Shown: positions 12,886 through 26,738 of the stretch, piece by piece
Position numbering within the stretch: position 1 is the stretch's first letter
How the letters are laid out: each line of letters begins with the position of its first letter
Assembly: GCF_001949145.1 (NCBI RefSeq)
Contig: NW_019091576.1
Span: 169,100-233,099 of the forward strand
DNA length: 64,000 nt
Source: Acanthaster planci
Lineage: Eukaryota > Echinodermata > Asteroidea > Valvatida > Acanthasteridae
Direction: 5' to 3'
Translations under genes and position numbers: made by a program
Notes under the pieces: generated by a model
The model's database searches: none
The model's input: only the letters and a program-made list of their open reading frames with translations
What the model was told of the DNA's origin: nothing

Positions 12886-13996
12886 AATTATGTGTGTGGC
12901 GGTAAGACGTTTCCGTAGGATAGAACGTCTACGCAAGTTTGTTGTAAAATTAAAATGGAAGTTTAAATTACTTTGCGAGATGAAAAGACAAAACTTTTTA
13001 TGTGGACGCAGATGAACGCGTACATACATGTATATACAGTTGTGAACAACTTTTCTTCTTTTTTAATGGTGTAAATTACCCAGCGTAATCCTTTTCCAGA
13101 AAACATGATGAACGTCACTTTCCAATGTATTTCATTTCTAGAAAGCACAGCATTTTAAGAAAGGCAAGTTGAAGAAATCAAGTCATCAGAAAGATCATTG
13201 ACGCACATGTGAAGAGGGTCATCAGGGGACTGGAGATTACTAACAATGCTAGTGAATTTAAAATCCTTACATGCTTGTAGGCGCCGCTTTTTTTTTTCTA
13301 GTGGGCAGGTGTTTTTTCCCAGGCGGGGAAGAAGCAAAGCATTTGACTGATGAACTATTGTTCAACCAAATGGGTGACTTTCATCCCCTTTCCCTCACTT
13401 TGTTACTTCGTTGTTTCTCTCAGTGTTTTTGTCTTTTATTTTTTACCTTTTTTCATATTTTTCTTTTTTTTTCGGGGTGGGGGTCACAGAGCCCTTGTCT
13501 CCCACGAAGGAAAAAAGGCCTTGTCAGAGTGGTATAGAGTACTCTATCGTTTGCGGCAATTTTGGTCAACTTGTGGTCAATTTTGTGTTGCGAGTTTGGT
13601 GAAAGTCGCAGTACATTTTGTCCGACCTCCTCGCGACGTTCGGCGCGAAGGTTTTGCGCCCTCCCCGAACTCGCCCGAATTAGGATGCGACTTTGAAAAC
13701 AGTTGCGAGAATTACATTTTGCGGCCACTCACAAGCAAGTTTTTTTACGCAAAACCGAGGTCAATATCAGTCTGAGTAGTTTCCACTTTTCCGGGCGTCC
13801 CACATAAATTCTCCAAAGGATCGCCTAATAGTTTCGAGACATCTCAAGCTTCTCAAATCTATCGCGGGTTTTGCTTTTACCCGATAGCTTTAATCCAAAG
13901 CTGTAAGACTTATTTTGCCCGACGACAAGAATTCACTTGTCAAAGAGACAAGTTTTCGGTGCACTCTAAGAGCCTTTGAAAAAAAATAAACACGCT
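12886..13996. other. Non-coding stretch with second CpG-rich patch
   Basis: No supported gene. Bases about 13540-13760 are again CpG-rich and include a GC-rich near-palindrome around 13640-13670 (TTCGGCGCGAA followed by TTTTGCGCCC). The 141-codon plus frame at 13350-13775 is biased by a T-rich tract and resembles no family I know. Confidence 0.4.
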
Positions 13997-14071
13997 GGCT
14001 CCGATGGGATTCGAACCAATGACTTTCTGTTTACTACAGCGCGATTGTCTTACACTCGACCAACGAGCTGT
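13997..14071 (-). tRNA. tRNA-like sequence (Tyr-like GTA loop), probably pseudogene or SINE head
   Basis: On the minus strand a D-arm-like segment (GCTC-GTTGGTC-GAGT, resembling a type 2 A box) is followed by a candidate anticodon loop TAGTAAA, and then a good B box, GGTTCGAATCC. The end lies near GGAGCC. The anticodon stem has only about three pairs, loop position 33 is A instead of T, and I could not pair the 5' acceptor strand with the 3' end. It is therefore more likely a decayed tRNA or a tRNA-derived SINE head than an active gene. Confidence 0.35.
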
Positions 14072-16040
14072 TCGAGGTTGGATTGTTTGTTCGGATCGAT
14101 ATGGCATTAGGCACCGCAGTGAACAACCAAAATGTTAATGAATGTCTGGGTTGTCAATAATTATTTTGTCAGTATGACAAAGTAACAGCTAGATTTGCCT
14201 CGATGACCAGAACCCTACACATCGAGGGTCTTCTATGTGACAGGCCTTATCTTGTCTTCTGGCAGTATGAGTCGAATTCTTGTCAATATCTTGTCAGTGT
14301 GACAAGCGGAAATTTTTGCGTCCCACTAGTCACGGTGACCAGCAAACCCACCCATCACAATGTTTTCGGCATTGCTTGAGTCGCGGGGCTGACAGCCCTA
14401 CACTTTGTAATTAAACTTGTGGCACATGTGGAGGGGTTAGGAGTTTTAGCTCCAGAAGTTTTCACTTGCACTAGCACCATTTTCCAAAGTCAAAGCCATC
14501 GCCATCGTTGTAGCTGCTTTCTTCTTCAGAAAAGGCAATATATCATTGAATTTTAATTGCTTAAAATCGAAATCCCTAAAAACAATGGTATTAAAAATGA
14601 AATTAGAGCCCTTATCTGCAACGAAGTCATCGAGAAGATCTCAGGTTGGAGGTGTACACTTGTTGTGCAGTCCAATGAATTGCATTACTGGTTGCCATTG
14701 CGCTGCCGATTTAGAACTTGCCCCCAGACACACCCACCCACTTGTGTAACCACTTGGGCCCAACAACGCCCGATTCGTTAAGCTCCCACACTGCAAACGA
14801 ATTGTGAGCTCATTTCAGGCTGTCATCCTCTTTCGTTGGTACTTCGTGGTTAGGCCTAATCCATCGATTAACCCGGAAGCAGGAAAAACAACATCGACGC
14901 GACCTGACCAGGCACGCGGGCAAACTTAAATGGCATGCATGAGAGGTAGACCGAAGACAACGTTTTCAGTGGGAGGGGTCGGGTTGGCCAAACCTTGAGA
15001 GATTTATTAATCTGAACTCCATATGACCTGCAGAAGAGAGAAGTCTAATACGGGGGCTTTTTAAGCGCTGTGAGGAGGAGGGAAATGAAATAGGCCCCAA
15101 AATAGCTTCTTTTGTTATACTAAAAAATACATTTACCTGTTTACATGGGACGGCCCTATTGCCAATGTGAGCGCGTCATCTTTCTGAAAATGTTGACCGT
15201 TCGAGTATCGGAGACATTTAGTGTTCCTCTGAATCCATCTCATCAAACGCAGTTTGTGGACGAGATACGGCCATGTCCAACGATCTGTCTATAGACGCAC
15301 AGTGGGGGTACCTTAGTTTTGAAGCGTGCGCAAGCGTTGATAAATGATACCACACATGCCCGCGCTTTCTTGACATCACGTAGCTGCATTCGACCAATAA
15401 TGTAAGATCGTGTCCCAGACAAATTCCTAACCTACAGTATTCACTGAGCTAAAATGTCATCGGATTTTTATCTTAGGCACCCCTCTTTAGATTTAATTTG
15501 AGAATTTTCGTTGTCACTGCAAGGAATATGAGGCACAGATGACAAAATGATGGACTGGACCACTATGAGCCCCGAACTGGACAAAAAGAGGGCGCAATTT
15601 TCCCAGCAATGAAGGCCACAAACTTTTCACAAATAACGGTTTTACGCGCAAGACTGGTGGTCTATGTATCTATATGTCTGTGACGAAGGCTCCCTTGGTC
15701 GGAACACAGACGTATTCGTCCGCGGGGAGTCGGAACTGCACCTCGCTGCATGGTTCACAAACGTCTATGACATGCACGCGTTACGGTACCAATGACACTT
15801 CCGATGACATTGCTCTTTTCAACCGATGAGGGTGTGCTTCGATCCGCTCAAGACGGATAGCAAACTTGCAAGTTAGATGAAAAATTTGACAACACCGTTG
15901 ACAAAATGGATCAGATCTGCATACGCAATCAAGGGAAATTTCTGAGTGGCAATGAACTGAGACTTATAGTTATTTTTTAAGGGTCAGTCTCTATGTTTGA
16001 CTGAAACCATTTCATGTAGCATTCATTACCTTCAGAAAGA

Positions 16041-16041
<1 letters not shown>
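14072..16041. other. Gene-free stretch, nothing recognised
   Basis: No frame longer than about 75 codons has a plausible match. Base composition is more balanced and CpG more frequent than in the first 11 kb. No repeats with clear borders were seen. Confidence 0.45.

Positions 16042-16110
<69 letters not shown>
16042..16110 (+). repeat. (GTT)n microsatellite, about 23 units
   Basis: An uninterrupted run of TTG/GTT trinucleotides of about 69 bases. It produces an artefactual polyvaline frame on the plus strand. Its perfection suggests recent expansion and likely length polymorphism. Confidence 0.95.
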
Positions 16111-18280
16111 CTCTCACTGGCAGTGGCCTTTAAACTACACTGGGTAAGATTTCTGTGGGGGTACTGGGGTTGCACAGATTTTCATTTTCAAGATGTCACA
16201 TGAAAACAAATGAATTGCAGGTTGTATGCAACTTTCAAGGGTAAACCTTGAAGCACGGACTTCTGCTGGGGAACCCCCCATACGTCACTGCATGGTATCC
16301 CCTCTCACATTTTAAAGCAAGCACATGTTTCTTACCCTCCTTTGTCGCAAGTTACAATTATTTAGATGGCGTGTGATGCGTATTATTTTTCGCTGAAAGG
16401 ACCCTTTCTGGTGTTCAAAAATGGTCAAATAACAGACGATCTCTCTTCTTTATCTGCCGTCTTTTGCGTTGCAGGGGAGAGGCAAGCCAGGGACACTTGT
16501 CCCCCGAACAGGGCCAGGGGGAAACATTCAAGGGAAGCACAGAGTATGACAGAACAAAAGAAAGAGAAAACAGTTAATGTTTGTCGAAACGCCTCTGAAA
16601 TAAGCCCCTTCACCGTTGATGGTTTGTCAGTCTGCCGCTGTTGATAAGTGATCCTCTCCAGAAAGGTCCCTTTCCTGGCGACGCCCAATATTACTTTCTA
16701 ATTATTCAGTGATACCACACAACTAAAACGTCTTCGAAGACATTTTCGCTCAAGAGTTCATCTGTGTACCGCAAGAAAGTGTTAATAGACATTTTACTAA
16801 CGTCATGAGCAGGATTGGTGACAACTTTAGGAACACCATAAATTGGCTTTGTATCAAGGAGGGCTCATATGGGAGTCTTTATGAAAGGTGATCCCGATGT
16901 TGTTCCTTTTATAAAGACGGGGAAAGAAGGTTTACCAATAATGTGCTTCCAGTTCATATAAAAACGAACTTTAACTACACCCGTCCCTAAATGGAATCTA
17001 CAGCAAGTACGAGGTCAACTGCTTGCCAGTGACGAAAGTCTGTTCCAGCTATTTCAGCTGAGGATTAACAAAATCCTGAAATTCCCCAGCCACGGAAATT
17101 CAACGAGTGGGGGGGGGCACATTATTACACCGGGGTGCATCTCATGTACAGTGACTGATTAATACATGTTTTATTACTTTTAAACAGTACTTTCAAGGTT
17201 TAAACTGTTTGTTCTTTGTTTTGGCTGCTGGAAAGTTCGAAATAACCTCAAATGAGCACTTTTGTTTCATACCCCAAATAGGGGAAGGGGTAAATTTGCT
17301 AATCCTCTAGTAAATTAAATAGATAAATAATAAACATAGATCTATATAAGTAGCTCTTTGATAAAAAAATAATAACTGGTAAAAGGAGATAATACCCCTC
17401 ACCCCGTTACTACTCTGAAGTCTGTTCATGCGGACTGTATTAAGACAGAAAATAATCAATCAGTGCCTTGTTTGGATTGTTCAGAATGTGGCGAAGGCTC
17501 AGTCCATTTTTATGAATAATAATGTTTTAAGGGCAAAACTGCAAGACAACAAGAATAGCCACCCTATAATCCCGCCCCCCGCCTCTTCCTCCGCTCCCCG
17601 GCCCCGTCTTAATTGCAGAAACACGAGAGGGCGCTGTTACCTACACGCGGATATGCGTGAACACGGGTAAACCGTCCATAGTATATTAGTCTAACTTCTT
17701 GGAGTTCTGTCAGTCTGTGATAAATGCATTTCAGTTCACGGCAGTCAGGCACTGAGGCGGTAGGCCTAGGGCGTATTATCTTTTCTGATGAAACGGCCTG
17801 GTAATCCTGCAGTAATCGATGAATGAGTTGCATCTGTTGAACACTGCTATTGGATATTGTTAGGGAAACTTGTTCAGGTCTAGAGCTAGCTCTGTGTGTC
17901 AATTAGCTGAAGTTCAGTGCCGTGGCCAGCTGACTTCAAGTTCAAATTTTCGATTCATGTACTTTCATTGTCGACATAATTTTTTATTCGTATGTAGGCC
18001 TAGTACGTCTACATAGGCCTAATCATGCAGGGTTACTATTGTACATGTTCATGTATTACGCAGAAGGCAGGTAGACCAGTAAACAGGGCCCTACATTGCC
18101 ACTGTATGTCATGACCGTGCCTGTATATCGATGGTGTACTGGTATAATGCAGGGCCCTGTTTGTGGGTCTAACAGTAGGCTACATACTTATAGTACATGT
18201 ACATAGTACAATATATATACAGTTCTGGCAGGGACCAGGTAGGCCTGCTGTTTCTGTTGTTCTCTGTTGAGGGGGTGCTT
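16111..18280. other. Gene-free stretch
   Basis: No supported coding region. The small overlapping frames at 16366-16688 and 17428-17902 lack recognisable domains or convincing splice context. A short G run (about 17108-17117) is present. Confidence 0.45.
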
Positions 18281-18805
18281 TATGGAATTCCATATCTGCC
18301 GTCGTCCATCGCATTTTGCTTTTTGTTGTGTCCCAATTCTGCCATTTACCAGTTCCAAACATGCCATTTTCCGTCGTGCGTCGCCTGCGTGCATCGCCCA
18401 TCAAATGGGTTGCATAGGACCTGCAAAAGCCGTTGTTTAACAAATGACAATGTGATGATTCCATTCACTTCTAAAGATCTTTTCCGAATAAGGCAAGTAC
18501 AAATCCCACCTGCCAAGCATATACTAGTCACATAATTAATTCCAATAATGCTAGACTACCCCTGCCCCTTGACAAGAAAATATCGCCTCTCTGAGAATTC
18601 AACCAAGTGTTTTTTGGGGAAAAACATTTTCAGCAAAAATTGTTCCGGCCAACTTATCCACAGTGTTATTCTAATTTACATACTGTAAAAATGTGCCGAA
18701 AAGGGTAAAAGTTAAAAATACCACTGCGCAATCATGACCAAAAAAAACACGGGCGACGCGCGACGGGCGACGCGCGACGCACGACGGCAGATATGGAATT
18801 CCATA
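18281..18805. mobile_element. 525-bp element with 32-bp inverted ends
   Basis: The 32 bases at 18281-18312 match the reverse complement of 18774-18805 with about two mismatches. The outermost 14 bases, TATGGAATTCCATA, are themselves palindromic. Just inside the right arm is a short tandem run of GTCGC-type pentamers on the complementary strand (about 18750-18780). There is no recognisable coding content, so this looks like a non-autonomous inverted-repeat element. It abuts a SINE immediately downstream. Confidence 0.55.
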
Positions 18806-18854
18806 CTGTTACGAGGTCTGACAAAATTGTGGCTACTGTCCCGGCTTACTAATT

Positions 18855-19085
18855 TTAAGGGGGAGCGGGTGGGTGCGTGAGTGTAGCGATTCTTTCCTCG
18901 CTTTGCACCAATGAGGCCCGGGTTCGAGTCCCGGCTTGGCCCAGGCTTTAAGTGCACTTGGTTTCCAGTCCATACTTGCTCTCACAGGTTTTCTCCGGGT
19001 ACTCCGGTTTCCTCCTGCCTCTACAGCTGGACCATCTTCCTAACTCCGTAATGTAATGCTGATGAATAAAGTGTATGAATAAACG
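18855..19085 (+). mobile_element. tRNA-derived SINE
   Basis: An A-box-like GGGTGCGTGAGTGT (about 18870) is followed about 50 bases later by a canonical B box, GGTTCGAGTCC (18921-18931). Together they form a tRNA-like polymerase III promoter. The body contains CTCCGGGTACTCCGGTTTCC, a phrase I know from widespread invertebrate SINE-like repeats. The 3' end carries repeated GAATAAA-type words (about 19060-19085), resembling a SINE tail. Confidence 0.6.
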
Positions 19086-22000
19086 TACAGTTATTGGCGT
19101 AAATAGCCCGAATTGCTGAAAGCGCCATTAAAACAAAACAACTATTTTTAAAGATGTTGAGAGCTATACCTTAAATAGAAATACTACCTTGCAGGCATTT
19201 TTTGGGATAATGTTGATAATATTAAATTGTAATGTGACAGTTTTGTAATTTCAGAATTTTTGTGAATGCAAAAAAGTCCATTTACGTGCTGAAGTTCATA
19301 ATTGCAATTGAATGTTTCTTAAAATTATTTTTAAAGAACATTTTCAGAATTCTGCTGTCAAAAGTGGCATTTATAAAGCTGAAAATTCTCGTGAAACACT
19401 TCCCGGATTGGAAGAGGTGTAATTTTGTATTTTGTATAGCTATTATAGAACTAGGAAATAATCTACAGAAAAGTGTACATTGGTAAAAAAAATCTACAGA
19501 TTCAAAATAGACTGATGTCACAAAAATAGTTTAATAACAGTTTTAGATGGTGTTCTCATTGGAATAAAAAACATTTTTAAATGTTTTAAAACATCAAATG
19601 CACATTTTCAACAGTAAAGTGACTCATTAAAAAGTATACACAGAATAAAAAGTGGTCCTTAACTTTGAGTAGTCTACATCAGCTAATCTCTGAGCACAGT
19701 TTAGCTTTTTCTAGAAATGAGTGTACGTGAATGTATCAAGGAATATGTACATGTCTACATATATCCCTTACTAGTACACTGATCTATTGGGCTCTTGAGT
19801 TTGGAAGTCAGGTGACGCTGGTCAGCTTTCTATATACATGTAAAATAAATGTCGAGGGGTGATGATTAAAGGAATCTATTGTTTCTTCTCTTAGTTTCAG
19901 ATTATTGACTTTGTCAGGTGTGAAACTTTGTTTCATGTTATTCATGATGAACATAATGATTTTTCTGTGAAGTTCAGTTACCTGCCTTGGAGCAAGCAGA
20001 AACAGTTGTTCAAGGCTTCAGGGTGGTTAAAAATTTACCAAATTTAAATCTCAGGTTCAAGTGGAAGATCAAAACACTGTAACCACCTGGGAAATTAGGA
20101 TCCTCCCAGGCAGGATCAAGCCCCTGTAAGACTAAGAAGCAGGCTTGAGGTTAACTGTGTTCTCAACTACCATGATGGATAAAAAAAATCTCAAGGTCTA
20201 ACAACCACTGTCCATTGCAAACTGGCCTGAACATGTATAATACATAACAAGGAAAAGTCTGAGCCCACAACCTGTCAACTCCAAGATATCCATAGTGTTA
20301 ATCTACTGGACAATTACTGTTCATTAACATGGCACTGAGCGTGGGTTTGTATGTTTCTCAGACACATATATAGTAAAAAAGACAACAGGGTTTGGAACTG
20401 AAAGATACAATCAAAATGTAGATTTACACAAACTGCTGGACCACTAGCAGATACAGACATTTCAAATTCTACTTTAACGCTCAAAGAACTGGGGGAGGGG
20501 GAATTCCACCCACCCCAAGAACTCAGCTGTGTCAAGCTCAATTTTTTAAAAATTTGGCATACATGCAAGGACATTCCTCACAATTACCACAAAGTGAAGT
20601 TAGAACTCGATCAGACACCTTGTTCCGTCAGTCATTTAAGGCTACATGCATGTCAGCCGGCCTGCACCACACGTGGAAAAGTAAACATTATTTGGCTGAC
20701 CTGTCTCTGAAAAATGCACGCTGCACAAGAACTGTTCATTTTTCACAAAATTGGTCTCAAAATGACTGCAAAGCATTACTCTAAAAGCTCACTGTAAAAG
20801 CTATCGAAGGCTCAGCTCCTGAAAAAAGTATTTTATTACCAGGGTATTGAAAAAAATGAAGGGGAAGGCAGATTCTCCCAACCCCCGGCTTTTAAGGCCT
20901 CCTGTTTGAGAAATAAAAAGCAGTTACAAAATGAAAAATTGTATCAAATCAGCTGTTTTTATTCATTACTTGAAATATTCCATTAGTTCTCATGATCCAC
21001 ATTCTACAAAAATATCGCAGTATTAAATATATAATTGCGTCCCTTTGTGAGTTACATGTACGTTTTATACAAATACAGGGATAAGAAAAAACTGAAATAC
21101 AAAGATTTGACCTTTCTCATGTTCTCACAGTCGCATTTCAGAATTAAAAAAATGTTTTAGCATAGACTAATTACAGCTTCCTGTGTGGACAGAAGATATG
21201 ACAACAGTATTTCAAAGTCTGTGATTTGATTTCCCCTCTTCAGCTTCAGAACAAGAAAATATTACTTGTCCTAAAACATTTCTGGTGCGTGCACATATCA
21301 CTTACAACTTCACCTCAGTCTTTTCTTCTTTTTCTCAATTTGATCCAGATGATGAAAAATGTACATGTATACAACTGAAAACAAGGTTATGTACATTTGT
21401 TTGAAGAATGTACAATTTTGGACAACTGACTTTTACACTTTCTCAAGGTGTACCTGATTACATTGGGTGTGTTACACTGTTAGTGTGCAGTGTGTTAACA
21501 CTGTATACCATGTGTCAGACTTTTTGGGCTTGCAGTATAAATACATTTACAAATGCTACAAAACACGAGACACACACACACAGGACATTGAATTCAGAGG
21601 GTAAAGCATATTCCCCTGTTGAATGCTTACATTTAAATTCACCTTTTATACTAACTTCACCTGTAAGTATTCCCCAACCCTTAGGTTAAGCCCCATATGG
21701 CCACACCCTTAATTTAACAATTCACAAACTTTGGTCAGTTGTACATATACAGGTAATTATTGTAAAACAGAGTCCTTATATTTTTTAAGCAATTATCTCT
21801 TGTACATGTAAGTTTTATAACTTCCTCTATCCCTAAGCTCTGCACATGGATGCCAAGCCTCAACATTACTTTTTAACTGAATTCATCTCTTATGTTTATG
21901 AATACCTACACCTGCATGTCAAGAAATCTTTGTGAAACATGCACCGACAAGTATGTGCTATGGGGGCCTTCAATTTTTTTGAGAATTTTCTGAGAATTGA

Positions 22001-25000
22001 ACTACACTCTACCTGCAGTCACTGCTAAAAGTACTATTTATTAATAAACTCTCTTTACAAAAATAGTGCCAGAATGTACTGGATACTTAGTATTTTATTC
22101 AAAATACATGTAGTCAACTTGCTCCAACTGGGGGGGGATGTGAAACTGTTCATTTAATGGGGCAAGTACATAAATACTACTTTATACAAAGCATCTCAAG
22201 ATACACAGTCGGCACTCTAGGTACAGTTTCCTTGAAACATGCACGTAATTCCAGTGATGTGCATTCTTTTACCGCAAGACAGTTCTGTATGGTATCTCAC
22301 TTAAGTGATACCGGTATATTGTATACATGTATAGCAAAACAATAACTGACATCATTATTAGCCAGGTACATGTATCATTGGTTTATAAATGTGGGATGTG
22401 TACTTCTTTGGTTCATGTGAACAACTGTAGTCAAAGGCGACCCATGACATGCCGTACATTAACACAGGGTGGACACAGAAGTGAGCCAACTAGGGCCATA
22501 GTTCCCTTAAAACAGAGCAAAAGCATTTCTTTTAAATATGAGAGAAAACCAGTTTTGGGGTCTATTTCACTCTAATTGCAAAAAGACCCAAAGGGTAACT
22601 TAAAACCTCACTGGGCCATGAAAGGTTACAGAATTTTTTGCCTTCCCAGATTTGGTTCAGGGTCTGCGTTTCCTTCAGTGCATCCATTGTGATGAGGGTA
22701 TTTAAACATGTCTGAGAAGAATTCTTTGTCAACACTGTCAACGTCATCTTAATCTTCTGATTAAATCTACATTTTAATGAATGAAATAAATAAGCTAAAG
22801 GGATAAATTGAACATTTGATTTCCAGGCACTATGGTTTTATAAAGATGGGCAATTCCTTCAAAGCCATGTTCCCTATGAAAATTCCCTCCTTTCCTTCAA
22901 ACTCAAGAACATGCAAATAAGAGACACATAGGATTGAGGTTTAACCTTTACCAAAAGAAAGCTTATATCATTGGCCTTGTAGGCATGTGAAATCAGAAAT
23001 TTCTTGTAAACCTGGTCACTTTTAGGTCACCTTCAATCAAAGTGGGTCAGATTTTGCGGGATAAGGGCTATGTCATTATAGTCCAAATGGCTCACCAAAC
23101 TAGGCAAAAGAAATGAAATTGGTCATGTCTCCAAGAAACCAACTACACACCAAAGGTGGTTCATTTTGATATTCATTCAGCAACCTTGCCAATATGGTGA
23201 ATCAGAAGAGTTTGACACAATTTCTCAGCACAGAGCGAACAAATTTGTATTTAATAAGGCGGAAAAACTACTTTTCTAAATAAGTTTCAACTAAATGTAA
23301 TTTTACATTTATTAGTTCAAGGATCTATCCTGACTTGGATGAGTGCTCAAGCACTCTCAGTTTCTTTCCTTGGATTCCAGCAGAGGGTATGAATGTAAAG
23401 AAAAAGAAGGAAAACAAGAAGAGAACAAGTGCTTGACATAAGTCCAGTGGAGAAACATGCACCAGAGATTGGCACCGACTAGCCCTATGGTCTTGCAGTA
23501 GCCAGCAGAAAAAGCTGGCACTAAACAGCTTTTGTTTCGTTTTTTCATCAAATTGTGAGAAAACAAGAATGAAACCTGCAGAGCTACAATGTAGGGTGAA
23601 TTTCAGCAGAGGCGATGAAAGATTTAATTCTGCGCTTTGTTGCAACTTTTTATATATTTCAGCAACTGCAACTTTCAGCTTTAAATCCAACATTCAGATA
23701 TTGTGGACTGTAAGAATGTGGTTCTGGGAGGTGTTTGGCATTGAAAGTGTACACAGAGTGACCCAACCTGCCATTACTCAAGTTACTGTCTACTTTGAGT
23801 CAGAGGACAATCTGTGTTACATGTACAGGTACATGTATTATAAGCCTACTGGTACTGTATATCTTCAGCATCAAAGCCATTCTACATTTTTGGTGTTGTT
23901 TCATGCTAGGAAATACCACAAATCATGAGAACATGCAAGAAAGGGGACAAATGTACCGGTACACTTCACAAGGTTGCCTTCTAACAGGCTCATTTTCATG
24001 ATCAGGAGAAGGCATACATGTACACTGTCAGTTTTTATGTTACAAATGCTCAATTATATTTTACTTGTGTTATCTGAAAGACAAAGTACTGCTTATATTT
24101 TGCCATTTACTAGCATGTGGGGGCATACATGTAATGAATATATACATGTAAATATTAATTTGATATTATTATACAAATGTGACAAATGAACAAAATTGGC
24201 ATAAGTTCCATGAAACAAAGTTATCTCACTTGATTTACATACAATAGTCTTCAATAACTTTAATGTAAATGAAAACAAGGAAAAAGCAAGACAAATACCT
24301 GTACCATTAAAATTCCCCGAAGAAGACAACATGATTAAACTTACTGACCATCAAATAAAGTAACATTATAGCATCTAATATCAAAATAGTCCAACTTCTC
24401 AAAATACATTTTACCTTAAAAATTAAAATGTTATGCCAACCTTGATATTGAACTAACAAATGGCATGCAAGGGCAAAACTTGAGAAAAACCATCAGGATG
24501 AATAGGCCACTCTGGAAAAGCCACTCAGGAAAAAAAGGTTTGGATTTGGAAAGTGTTAAAATGAGCTTCTTTGTAGTTGCCACCCTAACATTCTGCCAAA
24601 TGGACACAAGAAAGTCAATTTTTCAAAGACAGAGAAGGCTTTCAAATTCATCTTGACTTAAAAGAAGCAAAGATCTGCAAGGCATCAATATCAATCAGAC
24701 TGCACAGAGAAATGCATCTTGAGAGAAAAAGGCAAGGAAATGCTACTTTCATGGCCAACATGCCCATAAATACCACTGCACCCTTATACACACAAACCAC
24801 TCCTTAAATGTATGTGCGTGCTTTCATGAAGAAACCTTAAAGAATCAGAATCTTTCTGCATCAGACATGAGACAGAAAACTGAAAACAGGAAGATGCACT
24901 GATAACAAGTGAAGTGATGCATTGTTCAAGTACATTCAAGTTTGTTCACAAAGCAAACATTTACAGGGCTTTTCCAAAGACAACACTCGATATATTAAGT

Positions 25001-26738
25001 CCTAAAAGTTAACTACCGTAGTTTGCTACAGTGCTCCAAGGAAATTTAAATTGGAATTTTTGAAAGGCGAACCAGTAAATCAGCAATCTTAATTATTTGT
25101 GATGTTCAGGCTGTCAAAGTTTGGAAAGAGCTTCATGCCATTGTGTGGATCACTGGCTCCTGGCGCTTCCATATTGTTTGCACTATTGCTAGTGGCTGGA
25201 ACCAGTGAATCATGCATGCTCCACCATGCATGCTTCTATCACACACAGCATGCATGCATGCACCACATGCACCACATGCTTCTATATGTACCACCCCACA
25301 TTAGGGGGAAAAGTGGCGTTAGCCTACCAAATTAAGACTGCTTTGACACTTTGACACACTGACACACATCTTATTCTGTTGATGACTTACATGTACCAGT
25401 ACATGAAGCTTTATAACATCAGATTATATGCTGCATGTTACAGATCTGTGATACAGCGAAGTCTACGCTAATGTGGTTGCATTGGTTATATGCGTGAACC
25501 ATTTCCCCTGTGCAAGCTGTGATGTAGGGAGCAACCATTGTATGCAGTGCCATGGAGCTCAATGAAACTAAAACCAACATTGCTGGCAGTGCTACCATGT
25601 ACCCAGACAAATCTGCCTTTGGCTTGGTTGCTTGACTGTAACTTTGGGCACGTGTCTAAAAGACTCACCTTTTTTTACTAATTTCAAAACTGGTAGAAAT
25701 TTAAACATGGAGAAATCTCACACCTGTTTCATCTGTGGTGAGAGTAATTGGATTTTCTTGAAGACTGAAAACACATATTTTGTGTGTGTGGTTTTTCATA
25801 AAAGCAGAGAAAATGTAGATTTCTCTGAGTTTCATAGGTACCCTGTGGGCATGCAAACTATGACTAGTGGCAGGTCTTCATATGCATGCCCTCTGCCAAG
25901 ACCACCCCTCCAAAACTTTCATGCAATCAGCATAATATTAAAATAAATTATACAAGAAAAAATCTGAAAAACACCAAAACTATTTTTGTTGGAATTTTGT
26001 TGAAGAAATTAACCCACGTAAGTTTCCACAATGTAAAGAAACCACATGCATTTCTCCAAACAGTGAACAACAGTTACTTTTGCAGGGATGTGAGTGGCCA
26101 CTTAAAATTCCATGTAAAGATGAAAATGGCTAGCAAAAAGCAGAAGCATAAAAAGTTCCTAAACTTTCGTACAGACCAGGTGTGCAAAAAACTGAAATTC
26201 AGGGTCAACATCTAAAAAAAAGCTGAAATCAGCTGAAAAGCTGAATTCTCACACCCCTGTTCTTGTTTACTCACACAAATAAATTGCCGAAATATTTCAT
26301 AATGATTCTATGTTACCACAACGTACATGTAACTGGCTCCAAGCAAAGATACCCCTTCAATGGAAACAAAAAAGAGGCTGGTTGAAACTCTAACAATACT
26401 GCTACCGTGCATCTGGTGGGCTCAAGAAAACGTACACAAACATGTAAATGCATGCAGGAGGACACTGTTACTAGATAACAGAAAGCCCTTCTCTTGTTCA
26501 AGCACAGAGTTTGTAAACATACATGTACAACCTTACTGTAAATAATGATTAAGCTATAAATAAACAAATACATTGGCCTCATGATGTGTAAGGAAACAGG
26601 CACTTACAAATAGAAAGTTTCCAAATACTTCGAATGGAGAGTTACATGTTCATGTAGTTGCCCTTCTGATGTGCAAAACATGCTCCAAGGTGATTAGTCA
26701 AGTACTTTAGGAAGAAAAATGGGATTGCTCTGATGTGC
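19086..26738 (-). other. AT-rich region downstream of IPMK, possible 3' UTR in its right part
   Basis: No frame in this 7.6 kb resembles a known protein. It lies directly 3' of the IPMK stop codon at 26739. Candidate AATAAA polyadenylation signals on the minus strand (TTTATT on plus) occur, for example near 20955. How far the IPMK transcript extends cannot be read from the sequence. A GCATGC-rich tract lies at about 25210-25270 and ACATGT repeats are scattered. Confidence 0.35.

Noticed and set aside
13350-13775. 141-codon plus frame
   Set aside because: Phe-rich because of a T-rich tract, overlaps another frame, and no homologous pattern was recognised.
15997-16203. Plus frame with a long polyvaline run
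   Set aside because: Produced entirely by the (GTT)n microsatellite.
23325-23693. 122-codon minus frame and overlapping plus frame of 119 codons
   Set aside because: No family resemblance; low-complexity Phe/Ser-rich translation and no exon signals.
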